From contig VBAH01000050.1 of NCBI GenBank assembly GCA_005884685.1, forward strand, positions 29,778 to 93,777: 64,000 nt of DNA, in the 5' to 3' direction. Positions 53,202-62,019 of the stretch are shown in pieces (position 1 is the stretch's first letter; each line of letters begins with the position of its first letter). The notes under the pieces were generated by a model, which was not told the origin of the DNA, did no database searches, and saw only the letters and a list, made by a program, of their open reading frames with translations. Made by a program: the position numbers and the translations under genes. The stretch comes from Alphaproteobacteria bacterium. GTDB lineage: Bacteria; Pseudomonadota; Alphaproteobacteria; Rhizobiales; Xanthobacteraceae.

Positions 53202-53921
53202 ATGAAGCGAAGATTCGTGGCTAAACCATTGAAATTAGTCATTTTTGACTGCGACGGCACGCTTGTCGACAGCCAGCACATGATCGTCAGCGCCATGACG
53301 CAGGCCTATGGCGCGCACGGTATTCCGCTGCCGGAGCGCGAAACGCTGCTTTCTGTGATCGGGCTCTCGCTGGGCGAGGCCTTCACGAAGCTCGGCAACG
53401 GCGCCACGAACTTTCCGGCGGAAAGCCTTGCCGCGCATTATCGAGACGCTTTCCACGCAATGCGGCGCCCGGGCGCACCTGTCGAGCCGCTCTATCCCGG
53501 CGCCGCGGAGGCGATCGCGGCGCTCGCGCTGCGCGACGATGTTTCGTTGGGCATTGCCACCGGTAAGTCCCAGCGCGGCGTGCGGATGGTGCTCGGACAT
53601 CACGGTTTGCTCGAGCATTTCATCACGATCAAGACCGCGGATGATGCTCCGTCGAAACCCGATCCGGGGATGGTCATGCATGCGATGCGCGAGGCGGGGG
53701 TCGAGCCCACGGACACCGTCGTCGTCGGCGACACCGTCTACGACATCACGATGGCGCGCGCGGCGGGCGCCGCGGCGATCGGAGTCGCGTGGGGCTACCA
53801 TCGGGCCGCGGCGCTGACCGAATCAGGAGCCTGCGCGGTGATCCATGATTTCGCGGAGCTGGTTCCGACTCTCGAAGAGATCTGGACAGTGATGCACCGG
53901 TCGCGCCAAGTTTGGCCATAG
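53202..53921 (+). CDS. HAD-superfamily hydrolase (phosphatase)
   Basis: The 239-residue protein has motif I DCDGTLVDS (nucleophile D16), a helical cap, motif II ATGKS, the motif III lysine in SKPDPGMV and motif IV VVGDTVYDITMARAAGA. It resembles phosphoglycolate phosphatase and related sugar-phosphate phosphatases. ATG 53202 is used; GTG 53217 is possible and would remove only a basic stretch. Confidence 0.9.
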   Translation: MKRRFVAKPLKLVIFDCDGTLVDSQHMIVSAMTQAYGAHGIPLPERETLLSVIGLSLGEAFTKLGNGATNFPAESLAAHYRDAFHAMRRPGAPVEPLYPGAAEAIAALALRDDVSLGIATGKSQRGVRMVLGHHGLLEHFITIKTADDAPSKPDPGMVMHAMREAGVEPTDTVVVGDTVYDITMARAAGAAAIGVAWGYHRAAALTESGACAVIHDFAELVPTLEEIWTVMHRSRQVWP

Positions 53922-54231
53922 TTTCGTCGAGCGCGGTGCACGCGTTAACAAGTGTGCGGTGCAGTTGGCACGGCAAAACTGCTGCAACCGAACGCCCGCG
54001 AAGGAAAATCCGTCTGTGGGCGCTGGTATATCAGCGCCTCTCGCGCCATTCGCGCCAAATCCAACGATTTCACAACAATCGCGTCATGCGTACGCCGCAT
54101 GGGGTCGCCGCCGGAAACCGGATAGCTCGCGCCAAACTTTGCGCCGATTGGGGCGTTATTCATCATCCGCATCGGCGTGTTGCATATCCGTGCGTGCGGT
54201 CAGCTTCTTCGCAAATTCTGGGGAGCAAGCC
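53922..54231. other. 310-base intergenic region without a gene
   Basis: No supported open frame is seen. A small palindrome, GCGCTG-GTATAT-CAGCGC (54020-54037), and scattered GCGCCAAA words (54050-54150) are present. The end holds the GGGGAG ribosome site of the next gene. It probably carries the promoter of the 54232 gene, but no clear -35/-10 pair stands out. Confidence 0.5.
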
Positions 54232-54465
54232 ATGTCGCCAACCCGCTATTTCCTCGTTCAGCACGATGACGAGTGGATGATCAAGTTCGCCGACGAAGAG
54301 TTCGGCCCGTACAAGAGCAAGGCCGAGGCGATGCTGTTCGCGGTTGAGGCCGCGCGCAAACTCGCCGAGCGCGGCGCCGATACCGAAGTGTGCCTGATGG
54401 GCGAGAATGGCTTCTTCCACGCAGAGTGGACCAACACGCCGCCCCAGCAGCCGGCGCTGGCCTGA
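54232..54465 (+). CDS. Small conserved protein resembling DUF2188
   Basis: The 77-residue protein starts at ATG 54232 behind GGGGAG. The pattern (RYFLVQHDDEWMIKFADEEF, then YKSKAEAMLFAVEAARKLAE) resembles the one-domain DUF2188 fold, in which a strand-helix unit reads a modified sequence repeat. The function is unknown. It overlaps the following membrane protein gene by one base (TGATG). Confidence 0.65.
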   Translation: MSPTRYFLVQHDDEWMIKFADEEFGPYKSKAEAMLFAVEAARKLAERGADTEVCLMGENGFFHAEWTNTPPQQPALA

Positions 54466-54908
54466 TGCCTACCAACGTCTCGCTCACCGACCGGATCGGC
54501 AACGGCATCGTTGCGGGCTTCATCGCGACGCTGGTGCTCTCGGCGCTGCATGAGCCGGTCACCCTGCTGACCGCGGCAGTCGGCGTGCGCGCGCCGGTCG
54601 CCGGCCTCTTGTTCCATTTCTTCGTCGGGACCCTGTTGTGGGGCAGCGTCTTCGGCCTCGTGCATGATTATCTGTTCGGCCCCGACTGGCTGCGCGGGGT
54701 TATGTTCGCTGGCGGCGCTGCGGTTGTCGTGATGCTCGTCATCGCGCCGCTCACCGGCTCCGGCCTTTTCTGCCTCAAGCTCGGCGTTTTTGCCCCGGTC
54801 GTGGTTGCGCTGTTTCACTTGGCCTATGGCGCCATACTCGGCGCGATCTACGGCAAGCTGATCGATACCGACGAGGCGCGTGCGCATCTTCATCACGCCC
54901 ACCATTGA
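54465..54908 (+). CDS. Small inner-membrane protein, DUF6789-like
   Basis: The 147-residue protein has four hydrophobic segments (GIVAGFIATLVLSALHEPVT first, LAYGAILGAIYGKLI last) and a His-rich C-terminus (HLHHAHH). It resembles the DUF6789 group of four-helix membrane proteins. It is coupled to the preceding small gene. No function is known. Confidence 0.7.
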   Translation: MPTNVSLTDRIGNGIVAGFIATLVLSALHEPVTLLTAAVGVRAPVAGLLFHFFVGTLLWGSVFGLVHDYLFGPDWLRGVMFAGGAAVVVMLVIAPLTGSGLFCLKLGVFAPVVVALFHLAYGAILGAIYGKLIDTDEARAHLHHAHH

Positions 54909-54933
54909 GCCTTGATTTGCAGCCGGGCGACGA

Positions 54934-54957
54934 CCTATCTGCCTGACGGCAGGTAGG
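54934..54957 (+). promoter_or_regulatory. Hairpin that covers the ATP12 ribosome binding site
   Basis: CCTATCTGCC (54934-54943), loop TGAC and GGCAGGTAGG (54948-54957) pair over 10 bases with one G-U. The AGGTAGG in the 3' arm is the only good ribosome site for ATG 54965, 7 bases away. It could mask translation until opened. With TTTGTT behind it, it might also be a weak terminator for the upstream unit. Confidence 0.5.
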
Positions 54958-54964
54958 TTTGTTC

Positions 54965-55735
54965 ATGCGCGATATCCTCGAAGACCTGTTCGGTAACGAG
55001 CCGCTCGATCCGGTCGAGGCGGCGCGGCGCAACATGCGCCCGAATCTGCGCAAGCGCTTCTATCAGGCGGCGACGGCAGGCGAGGGCGTGCCATATCCGC
55101 TCCTGCTCGATGGGCGTCCGGTGCGGACTCCGGCGGGCAACATGCTGGCCGCGCCGACCCTCCCGCTCGCGCAGGCGATCGCGGCCGAGTGGGAGGCGCA
55201 GGGCGAGCGCATCGATCCCGCCGCCATGCCGCTGACGCGGCTCGCCAACACCATCATCGACGGAGTTGCGCCCAACGCCGAGCCGGTCACGCAGGAGATC
55301 GCGCAATACCTCGGCTCCGATCTCGTGTGCTACCGCGCCAGTACGCCCGAGGGGCTTGTCGCCAAACAGGCGCAACATTGGGACCCTATTCTTGCCTGGA
55401 CCTGCGCGGCCCTTGGCGCGCGCTTCGTTCTGGGCGAGGGCGTGATATTCGTCGCGCAGCCCGAAGACGCCGTGGCGATGGCGCGCGCCGCCATCCCGTC
55501 CAACCCGTGGCGGCTCGGCGCCATCAGCCTGATCACCACGCTCACCGGCTCGGCGCTGATCGCGCTTGCGGTCGCGGGCGGAAGGCTGGGGGTCGAGGAT
55601 GCGTGGGCGGCCGCGCATGTCGATGAAGACTGGAACATGGATTTCTGGGGGCGCGACGAGCTTGCGATGCAACGTCGTGCCGCGCGCTTCGCCGACATGC
55701 AGGCGGCCGGGGCGGTCCTTTCCTCGACCGGATGA
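54965..55735 (+). CDS. ATP12-family F1-ATPase assembly chaperone
   Basis: The 256-residue protein matches the ATP12 family: NLRKRFYQAATAGEG, then LLLDGRPVRTPAGN, PLAQAIAAEWEAQGERIDP and the C-terminal EDAWAAAHVDEDWNMDFWG. In mitochondria and alphaproteobacteria it assists assembly of the alpha subunit into F1. No ATP synthase genes are nearby. I start at ATG 54965. Confidence 0.93.
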   Translation: MRDILEDLFGNEPLDPVEAARRNMRPNLRKRFYQAATAGEGVPYPLLLDGRPVRTPAGNMLAAPTLPLAQAIAAEWEAQGERIDPAAMPLTRLANTIIDGVAPNAEPVTQEIAQYLGSDLVCYRASTPEGLVAKQAQHWDPILAWTCAALGARFVLGEGVIFVAQPEDAVAMARAAIPSNPWRLGAISLITTLTGSALIALAVAGGRLGVEDAWAAAHVDEDWNMDFWGRDELAMQRRAARFADMQAAGAVLSSTG

Positions 55736-55811
55736 AGATGGTTTCCGAAGCGTTAACGAACGCTTCACCCTCGCGCCCTATACCCGGCAGACGGTCCACC
55801 GAGGGTCGCCC

Positions 55812-57449
55812 GTGGACAGCATTCATCTGCCGAACGCCATTGCGCTTCCGAACGCGTTCGGTGCGCCCGGCACGCCATTGCCGCCAGGGCAGGTGGTGCA
55901 GGCGCTCGTGCTCGCGCTGATCGAGAGCGACGTATTCCGCCTGCAACTGCCGCAAGCCGTCCTCGACGTGCGTTCCGACGTGGCGCTGACGCCCGGCAGC
56001 ACCATCATGCTCGCGACCAAGGGCGGCGGCGCGCAGGCGACGCTCGTCATCTATGCCGATGCTTCCGCTGCGGGGGCATCCGGGCAGCGCGCCGCGCCGA
56101 ACGTTGCGCAGCGTGCGCCGATCGGCGAAGCGGTGATCCTGGCGCGCGTACCGCCAGCGGTGCCGGCCCAGGCCGGGATTGCCGCATCGCCCGCGGTATT
56201 GCGCGACGCTGCGCCGATCACCCCCGCCGCCACGCTGCGTCCGGATGCGCCCGTGCGCGTCCTCACCCCTGAGCAGGCGGTCGGCGCGGCGGTAAGCGCC
56301 GCGGCAACCCGCCAGAGCGGGCTGGCGCCGCTGTTCGCCGACGTGGAACACGTGGTGCAACGAACGAGCGCGCTGCCCGCCTTGGTGCGTGCGGCGGCGA
56401 ATGAGCTTCTGTCGCTGCGCGTTCCGCTCGGCGCGCACATCACGGGTGCCGAGGTGAAGCGGGCCTTCGTACGCTCCGGAACGCTGCTCGAAGCGCGCCT
56501 CGCAACCGATGCGCCGCCAAGCGCACCATCAGCCCCCGCGCGGCCGTCTGCGCGGAGCGGTGGGCCGCCAGCGGAGGACCTGAAGGCCGCGCTTCTCATC
56601 TTCCGCCAGGTCTTGAAGACCTGGGCCGCGAGCGAGCCTGCGGTTCGCACGGCGCCGTCGGTTGCGGCCGCCGGTGCAAATGCGGATGGGGTGCCGCGGC
56701 CGTCGCTGCCCGCGACAGACGCGACAATCAAGGTTCTCGCGGGAGCCCTTGCCGGAGCGGCCGAAGAGCCGGTGGCGCCCAGCGCGGGCTTGTCGGCCGA
56801 GCAGGCGACGATGTTGGCAAGAACGGTCGCGACCGCATTGTCGGCGCGTGAAGCGCCGCTGCAGCAGCCCGCGTCGAGTCAAAGCGGCCCGCCGCCGCCC
56901 TATCGCGGCGCGCCCCTCGCCGCGCAGGCGCCGGCCACGCCGTCGATCGGGCCGGATACCGCGCCCCACGAGATCGCCGACAGGCTGATTGCGCAGACCG
57001 ATGGCGCGCTTGCGCGCCAGACGCTGCTGCAGGCCGCGTCGTTGCCCGACCAGCCCGACGTGCCGCGCGCGGATGCGGCACAGCGCTGGAGCTTCGAGAT
57101 ACCCTTCGCGACGCCGCAGGGCACGTCGATCGCGCAGTTCGAAGTGAGCCGCGATGCGCGTGCGCCAAAGTCCGATCCGCAAGCGCGGACATGGCGCGCG
57201 CGGTTCTCGCTCGACGTGGAGCCGATGGGGCCGGTGCATGCACTGGTCACACTCGCCGGCGCGCGGGCGAGCGTCACGCTTTGGGCGGAGCGCGTCGCGA
57301 CGGCGACACGGCTGAACGAAAGCTCGGCCTTGCTCAGCGAGGCGTTGCGCGCCGCCGAGCTCGAGCCGGCCGAATTCCAGCTGCGCGTTGGAGCGCCGCC
57401 CGCGATGCGGCAGGCTGCGCCGGGCCGCTTCATGGACCGCGCGTCATGA
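55812..57449 (+). CDS. FliK-like flagellar hook-length control domain protein
   Basis: I start at GTG 55812 (MDSIHLPNAIALPNAFG). The 545-residue protein has a long Ala/Pro-rich, probably disordered body and a C-terminal Flg_hook-like domain (GPVHALVTLAGARASVTLWA, then LNESSALLSEALRAAELEPA). It overlaps the next, FlhB-like gene by 4 bases. In flagellar systems FliK and the FlhB C-domain act together in substrate switching. No other flagellar gene is visible here. Confidence 0.78.
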   Translation: MDSIHLPNAIALPNAFGAPGTPLPPGQVVQALVLALIESDVFRLQLPQAVLDVRSDVALTPGSTIMLATKGGGAQATLVIYADASAAGASGQRAAPNVAQRAPIGEAVILARVPPAVPAQAGIAASPAVLRDAAPITPAATLRPDAPVRVLTPEQAVGAAVSAAATRQSGLAPLFADVEHVVQRTSALPALVRAAANELLSLRVPLGAHITGAEVKRAFVRSGTLLEARLATDAPPSAPSAPARPSARSGGPPAEDLKAALLIFRQVLKTWAASEPAVRTAPSVAAAGANADGVPRPSLPATDATIKVLAGALAGAAEEPVAPSAGLSAEQATMLARTVATALSAREAPLQQPASSQSGPPPPYRGAPLAAQAPATPSIGPDTAPHEIADRLIAQTDGALARQTLLQAASLPDQPDVPRADAAQRWSFEIPFATPQGTSIAQFEVSRDARAPKSDPQARTWRARFSLDVEPMGPVHALVTLAGARASVTLWAERVATATRLNESSALLSEALRAAELEPAEFQLRVGAPPAMRQAAPGRFMDRAS

Positions 57450-57712
57450 GCAAGCCGCCCGCACTTGCCGTCGCGCTGCAGTACGACAAGTCCGCCGTGC
57501 CGGTGCCGCGCGTCGTCGCGAAGGGCCGCGGCGAGGTCGGCGAGGCGATCCTGGCGCTCGCAGCCGAGCACGGCGTGCCGATCGAGCAGAATGCCGCGCT
57601 CGCCGAGGCATTGTCGCAAGTCGAACTCGGCGAGGATATTCCCGACGCGCTCTATCGCGCGGTCGCCGAGGTGCTGATCTTCATTTTGCGGACGTCAGGC
57701 AGGATCGGCTAG
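57446..57712 (+). CDS. FlhB C-terminal-domain-like protein
   Basis: The 88-residue protein matches the cytoplasmic C-terminal domain of FlhB/YscU without the membrane part (ALAVALQYDKSAVPVPRVVA, then ELGEDIPDALYRAVAEVLIF). The self-cleavage NPTH motif is absent: ALQYDKS follows almost directly. Its partner is the FliK-like gene just upstream, as in the ylqG-ylqH pair of Bacillus. It overlaps the convergent DUF4260 gene by 4 bases. Confidence 0.85.
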   Translation: MSKPPALAVALQYDKSAVPVPRVVAKGRGEVGEAILALAAEHGVPIEQNAALAEALSQVELGEDIPDALYRAVAEVLIFILRTSGRIG

Positions 57713-58107
57713 CTTCCGCTCAATGCGCCGCCGATGCGGCCGAGATGCGTGAAGCCGAAACCCGCGCCGTACTTCAGGCCGAGCCCGAGAGCGCGGTCGA
57801 CCCCGATGTGCGCCGCCCAGACGAGCGCGATCTGGATCAGATCGAACGACGGCAGCAGAAGACCGAGCGCCCCAAGAACAAGCGGCACGAGGGTAACGTG
57901 AAACGTGTTGTACGCCATCGCGCCGGGGCGCGTGCCGATCAGATACGCGGCGAGGCTGAGGTCGGGCACGAGGATCAGGGCGAACCACCACCAGTTTCCG
58001 CCGAGCCGGTGAAACATGAACACCGCGGCGAGCGCGAGCGCCGCACCCTCCAGGCGCAACAGCAGGCGCGGCAGGCCCTCGACGGCGCCGGCGTGTCGCT
58101 GAATCAT
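57709..58107 (-). CDS. DUF4260 membrane protein
   Basis: The 132-residue protein matches DUF4260: four hydrophobic segments, FMFHRLGGNWWWFALILVPD, YNTFHVTLVPLVLGALGLL and the closing HIGVDRALGLGLKYGAGFG. The function is unknown. A GGAGGA site lies just before the ATG at 58107. It is divergent from pccB. Confidence 0.88.
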   Translation of the reverse strand: MIQRHAGAVEGLPRLLLRLEGAALALAAVFMFHRLGGNWWWFALILVPDLSLAAYLIGTRPGAMAYNTFHVTLVPLVLGALGLLLPSFDLIQIALVWAAHIGVDRALGLGLKYGAGFGFTHLGRIGGALSGS

Positions 58108-58199
58108 GAATTCCTCCTCCGGATGAGGTCGGCGGCGAGGTTGCCCCCTTCACGCGCCAATGACAATGTTGTCGGGCCGGGCAGGGGATCGGTCACGCG

Positions 58200-59735
58200 A
58201 TGAAAGACATTCTGGAAAAGCTCGAGGTGCGGCGCGAGAACGCGCGGCTTGGCGGCGGGCAGGCGCGCATCGATGCGCAGCACAAGCGCGGCAAGCTGAC
58301 CGCGCGCGAGCGGGTCGAGCTCCTGATGGATAAAGACTCGTTCGAGGAGTTCGACATGTTCGTCGAGCACCGCGCCACCGATTTCGGCATGAACGAAGGC
58401 GCGAAGATTCCGGGCGATGGCGTCGTCACCGGCTGGGGCACGGCGAACGGCCGCACGGTGTTCGTGTTCGCCAAGGACTTCACCGTGTTCGGCGGCTCGC
58501 TCTCGGAGACCCATGCGCTCAAGATCCAGAAGATCCAGGACATGGCGATGAAGGCGCGCGCCCCGATCGTCGGCCTGTTCGACGCGGGCGGCGCGCGCAT
58601 CCAGGAGGGCGTTGCTTCGCTCGGCGGCTATGGCGAGGTGTTCAAGCGCAACGTGATCGCGTCGGGCGTGATCCCGCAGATCTCCGTCATCATGGGGCCG
58701 TGCGCGGGCGGCGACGTCTATTCGCCGGCGATGACCGACTTCATCTTCATGGTGAAAGAGACGAGCTACATGTTCGTCACCGGACCGGACGTGGTGAAGA
58801 CCGTGACCAACGAAATCGTCACCGCCGAAGAGCTCGGCGGGGCGAGCGTGCACACCACCAGGTCCGCGATCTCTGACGGCGCATTCGAGAACGACGTCGA
58901 GTGCCTGCTGCAGATCCGCCGGCTCTTGGATTTCCTGCCCGCGAATTGCGCGGCGGGCGTGCCCGAATGGCCGAGCTTCGACGACATCGAGCGCGCGGAT
59001 GAATCGCTCGACACGCTGATCCCGGACAATCCGAACAAGCCCTACGACATCAAGGAGCTGATCCTCAAGGTCGCCGACGAGGGCGATTTCTTCGAATTGT
59101 CCGCGGCATTCGCGAAAAACATCGTCACGGGCTTCGGCCGCATCGCGGGGCGCACCGTCGGGTTTGTGGCAAATCAGCCGATGGTGCTCGCGGGCGTGCT
59201 CGACTCGGATGCATCGAGAAAAGCCGCGCGCTTCGTGCGCTTCTGCGACGCCTTCGGCATTCCGATCGTGACCTTCGTCGACGTGCCCGGCTTCCTGCCG
59301 GGCACCGCGCAGGAATATGGCGGGCTGATCAAGCACGGCGCGAAGCTGTTGTTCGCCTATAGCCAAGCGACCGTGCCGCTGGTCACCGTGATCACGCGCA
59401 AGGCGTTCGGCGGTGCCTACGACGTGATGGCCAGCAAGCACATCGGCGGCGACGTGAACTACGCCTGGCCGACCGCGCAGATCGCCGTGATGGGCGCGAA
59501 GGGCGCGGTCGAGATCATCTTCCGCGCCGACATCGGCGATCCTGCCAAGATCGCGGCACGCACCAAGGAATACGAGGACCGCTTCCTCTCGCCGTTCGTC
59601 GCCGCCGAGCGCGGCTACATCGACGAGGTGATCATGCCGCACGCGACGCGCCGCCGCGTGGCGCGCGCGCTCGCGATGCTCAAGGGCAAGCAGGTGGAGC
59701 TGCCGGGCAGGAAGCACGATAATTTGCCGTTGTGA
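58200..59735 (+). CDS. pccB: Acyl-CoA (propionyl-CoA) carboxylase, carboxyltransferase beta subunit
   Basis: The 511-residue protein is a full carboxyltransferase: [20 protein letters not shown], the first oxyanion region [20 protein letters not shown] and [20 protein letters not shown], and the second half [16 protein letters not shown] with [19 protein letters not shown]. It carries CO2 from biotin to propionyl-CoA. The biotin-carrying alpha subunit is not in the window. Its 3' end is repeated in decayed form at 60173. Confidence 0.92.
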   Translation: MKDILEKLEVRRENARLGGGQARIDAQHKRGKLTARERVELLMDKDSFEEFDMFVEHRATDFGMNEGAKIPGDGVVTGWGTANGRTVFVFAKDFTVFGGSLSETHALKIQKIQDMAMKARAPIVGLFDAGGARIQEGVASLGGYGEVFKRNVIASGVIPQISVIMGPCAGGDVYSPAMTDFIFMVKETSYMFVTGPDVVKTVTNEIVTAEELGGASVHTTRSAISDGAFENDVECLLQIRRLLDFLPANCAAGVPEWPSFDDIERADESLDTLIPDNPNKPYDIKELILKVADEGDFFELSAAFAKNIVTGFGRIAGRTVGFVANQPMVLAGVLDSDASRKAARFVRFCDAFGIPIVTFVDVPGFLPGTAQEYGGLIKHGAKLLFAYSQATVPLVTVITRKAFGGAYDVMASKHIGGDVNYAWPTAQIAVMGAKGAVEIIFRADIGDPAKIAARTKEYEDRFLSPFVAAERGYIDEVIMPHATRRRVARALAMLKGKQVELPGRKHDNLPL

Positions 59736-59768
59736 TTGGGAGCGCGGCGGCGGCGCAGCATGCGCGGT

Positions 59769-59823
59769 CCGACCCTCCGCCTTGTGGGGAGGGTCGGCGA
59801 GCAAAGCGAGCCGGGGTGGGGGG
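59769..59823. repeat. Palindromic repeat (family G) downstream of pccB
   Basis: CCGACCCTCC (59769-59778) pairs with GGAGGGTCGG (59788-59797). This is followed by GCGAGCAAAGCGAGC, a palindromic word, and a G-rich run (CCGGGGTGGGGGG) to 59823. Similar wording is frequent in intergenic DNA of Bradyrhizobium-like genomes. It replaces the expected start of a DUF4160 gene. Confidence 0.7.
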
Positions 59824-59863
59824 CGATGCCGACAGTTCTTCGCTGGGGACCCTATCGCGCGAT

Positions 59864-59932
59864 ATAATCCGCCACTTGAAGACTCATCGCGATCAACTGG
59901 TGAGCGCCTGGAATGAGCACTTTGGAGATTGA
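59864..59932 (+). pseudogene. DUF4160 remnant (C-terminal end only)
   Basis: The last 22 codons of the open frame read IIRHLKTHRDQLVSAWNEHF-GD. This resembles the C-terminus of DUF4160 proteins, which are normally about 80 residues long and sit just before a DUF2442 gene, as here. The N-terminal part is missing and a palindromic repeat lies where it should be. The frame overlaps the DUF2442 start by 20 bases, the usual coupling. Confidence 0.6.
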
Positions 59933-60164
59933 CGTCGGCGACCTGCGTGCTTCTTCAGTTGCGTTCACCGCGACTGAACTGGTCGTGACGCTGGCCGACG
60001 GACGCCGCATCGCGACGCCGCTCGATTGGTATCCGCGGTTGAAGGGCGCGACCGCGCCGCAGCGCGCCAATTTCGAGATCATGCCCATGGGTATTCATTG
60101 GCCGGAGATCGACGAGGACTTGAGTGTCGCCGGGATGCTGAAGGGGAATCGCGCGGTTCGTTAG
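59913..60164 (+). CDS. DUF2442 family protein
   Basis: The 83-residue protein matches DUF2442 (VTLADGRRIATPLDWYPRLK, then FEIMPMGIHWPEIDEDLSVA). DUF4160-DUF2442 pairs are common in bacterial accessory DNA and are suspected toxin-antitoxin-like modules without proven function. Here the DUF4160 partner is truncated, so this gene is probably an orphan. Confidence 0.85.
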   Translation: MSTLEIDVGDLRASSVAFTATELVVTLADGRRIATPLDWYPRLKGATAPQRANFEIMPMGIHWPEIDEDLSVAGMLKGNRAVR

Positions 60165-60172
60165 CTTGAGAA

Positions 60173-60302
60173 GAGCGCCGACTACATCGACGAGGTGATC
60201 ATGCCGCACGCGACGCGAAGGCGGGTCGCGCGCGCGCTCGCGATGCTCAGGGGCAAGTAGGTGGAGCTGCCCGGGCGCAAGCACGATAATTTACCGCTTT
60301 AG
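60173..60302 (+). pseudogene. Decayed duplicate of the pccB 3' end
   Basis: This 130-base stretch aligns with 59607-59735 almost without gaps (one extra base near the start). It would encode [20 protein letters not shown] and on, but CAG (Gln) has become TAG at 60258-60260. Most other differences are synonymous third-position changes (for example in the Arg-Arg-Arg-Val codons). The copy therefore diverged under selection before it decayed, and is likelier a remnant of an older or foreign pccB than a fresh tandem copy. Confidence 0.85.
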
Positions 60303-60403
60303 CCCAATCGCGCATCGCGCCGCGCCACACAGTCACACTCGACGGCCTTGCACGCGGTTGAGTCTCCTGCTTGACTCCCGGTCAAGGCGAACGGGGGCGG
60401 GCT

Positions 60404-61435
60404 ATGCCGGGATCGACGCGAACGTGGTCGCGGGCCACATTCATTTTGGCGGCCCTGTTTCTGACGGCTTGCGCGCAGCTTTCCGGCACGGTTCGGGTGA
60501 ACGTCGGCGTCGGGCTGATCGAGGATCAGCCGGCGCCGAATTATGCCGCGCTCTACCTCCCATACGCCAGAATGGCGTCGATCGCGTACACCGACGTGAA
60601 GTTCCTGAAGGGCGGCGCCGGGCCGACGCGGTACTGCCCGGATGCGTACCGCCTTGCGCACGAGCGTCCGGATACCAGGGACCAGGCGGAGCGCAATCCC
60701 AATAACCTCGAGTGGCTGAACGAGCTGCAGGCAAACGGCTGGCGCTGCATCTACGCGCTCAACGATCCGCGCGAATGCCCGGCCGACAATCCGTCGTGTG
60801 ACCCGGTGCGCGGCCTGGAATTGCATGTCTGGATGAAGGGCTGCGAAGCCGTGATCGCATTCCGCGGCACCGATTACGACCAGCGGGGCGACTGGCAATC
60901 GAACCTGCGCTGGTTCCTCGGGCCATTGCATCTGTTCGACGAGTACCGCCAGGTCGAATTCCATATGTCGTCGATCCTTGGCCGCATCAGCAGGGTCTGC
61001 CGGTCCGCGCACATTGTCACCACCGGCCATTCGCTCGGCGGCGGGCTGGCGCAGCGCGCCGCCTATTCGGCCGGCGGCCGGATTCGTTTCGTCTACGCGT
61101 TCGACCCGTCACCGGTGGTCGGCTATTTCGACCTTCCGCGCGAGGTGCGGATCAAGGCCAGAACGGGTCTCGGCATCGATCAGGTCTACGAGGTGGGCGA
61201 GGTCCTCGATTTTCCCCGCTTCTTCCTCGGCGGCTTCGCCAATCCGCAGCCGTGCAATCCGCGCGTGCGGATCGTGCGCTTCAACCTGACCAACACCGGA
61301 AGTGCCGTCGAGCAGCACGCGATGCAGGCGCTCACCCGGAAAATGGAACGGCCCGCGAGGTACGGAAATCCCGCCAAGGCGCGGGAGGAGAGCAAGGCGC
61401 GCGACTGCACCTTCGTGACGCCTGCGCCGGTGTAG
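60404..61435 (+). CDS. Lipase-like (class 3) lipoprotein
   Basis: The 343-residue protein starts at ATG 60404. A lipoprotein signal ends in LTAC (C23). The alpha/beta-hydrolase nucleophile elbow is TGHSLGGG (S210), with AFRGTDYDQRGDWQSNLRW upstream, as in fungal-type class 3 lipases. Several Cys suggest an exported fold. It is likely anchored to the outer membrane facing the periplasm. The substrate is unknown. Confidence 0.85.
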   Translation: MPGSTRTWSRATFILAALFLTACAQLSGTVRVNVGVGLIEDQPAPNYAALYLPYARMASIAYTDVKFLKGGAGPTRYCPDAYRLAHERPDTRDQAERNPNNLEWLNELQANGWRCIYALNDPRECPADNPSCDPVRGLELHVWMKGCEAVIAFRGTDYDQRGDWQSNLRWFLGPLHLFDEYRQVEFHMSSILGRISRVCRSAHIVTTGHSLGGGLAQRAAYSAGGRIRFVYAFDPSPVVGYFDLPREVRIKARTGLGIDQVYEVGEVLDFPRFFLGGFANPQPCNPRVRIVRFNLTNTGSAVEQHAMQALTRKMERPARYGNPAKAREESKARDCTFVTPAPV

Positions 61436-61539
61436 GCGGCTCCCGATCACTCACCCGCAAGCTTATTGCCGGGCGGAACGCGGACGCAAACGCAACCGCC
61501 GTTCGGAAGCACGATAACGCGGCGCGCATCCCGGAGCGC

Positions 61540-61568
61540 TTCCGGCGCGGCTCTCGCGCCGCTATGAT
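61540..61568 (+). promoter_or_regulatory. Candidate promoter of the cupin gene
   Basis: TTCCGG (61540-61545) and TATGAT (61563-61568) are 17 bases apart, 27 bases before ATG 61596. The -10 is good and the -35 is weak. Confidence 0.35.
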
Positions 61569-61595
61569 AGCCCGGACATGACCAGGAGCAGAACG

Positions 61596-62006
61596 ATGAA
61601 GCGCGTGACAGTCGCAGCCACAATCCTGACGTTGGTGTTTATCGGCGCTGCCAGCGCCCAGCCCGTCCCATCTCCCGTGCAGCCCGCACCGGTGAAGCGA
61701 ACCATGCTCGGCAAGGTCGAGGTGCCGGGCGCGAACTACGATGTGATCACTGCGCTGGTCGAGATTGCGCCCGGCTTCAAGGCCGGCCGGCACAATCATC
61801 CCGGGACCGTGCAGGCGCAGGTGCTGGAGGGCGAATTCTGGTACGTGCTCGACGGTCAGCCCGAGAAGGTTGCCAAGGCCGGCGAATGGCTGGAGATCCG
61901 CGACGCCGCCGTCCACAACGAAGGCGCGCAAGGTTCAGGGCCCGCGAAGCTGATCGCGATCTACACCGTGGAGCGCGGCAAGCCGCTGGTGAACCCGATC
62001 AAGTAG
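61596..62006 (+). CDS. Secreted cupin-domain protein
   Basis: I start at ATG 61596, 7 bases after AGGAG (61584-61588); ATG 61578 lacks a site. The 136-residue protein has a signal peptide (MKRVTVAATILTLVFIGAASA) and one small cupin barrel with the metal-type motif GFKAGRHNHPGTVQAQVLEG and WLEIRDAAVHNEG. Periplasmic cupins of this size are mostly uncharacterised. It is followed by a small gene after 13 bases. Confidence 0.85.
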   Translation: MKRVTVAATILTLVFIGAASAQPVPSPVQPAPVKRTMLGKVEVPGANYDVITALVEIAPGFKAGRHNHPGTVQAQVLEGEFWYVLDGQPEKVAKAGEWLEIRDAAVHNEGAQGSGPAKLIAIYTVERGKPLVNPIK

Positions 62007-62019
62007 GAGCGGCAAAAAA

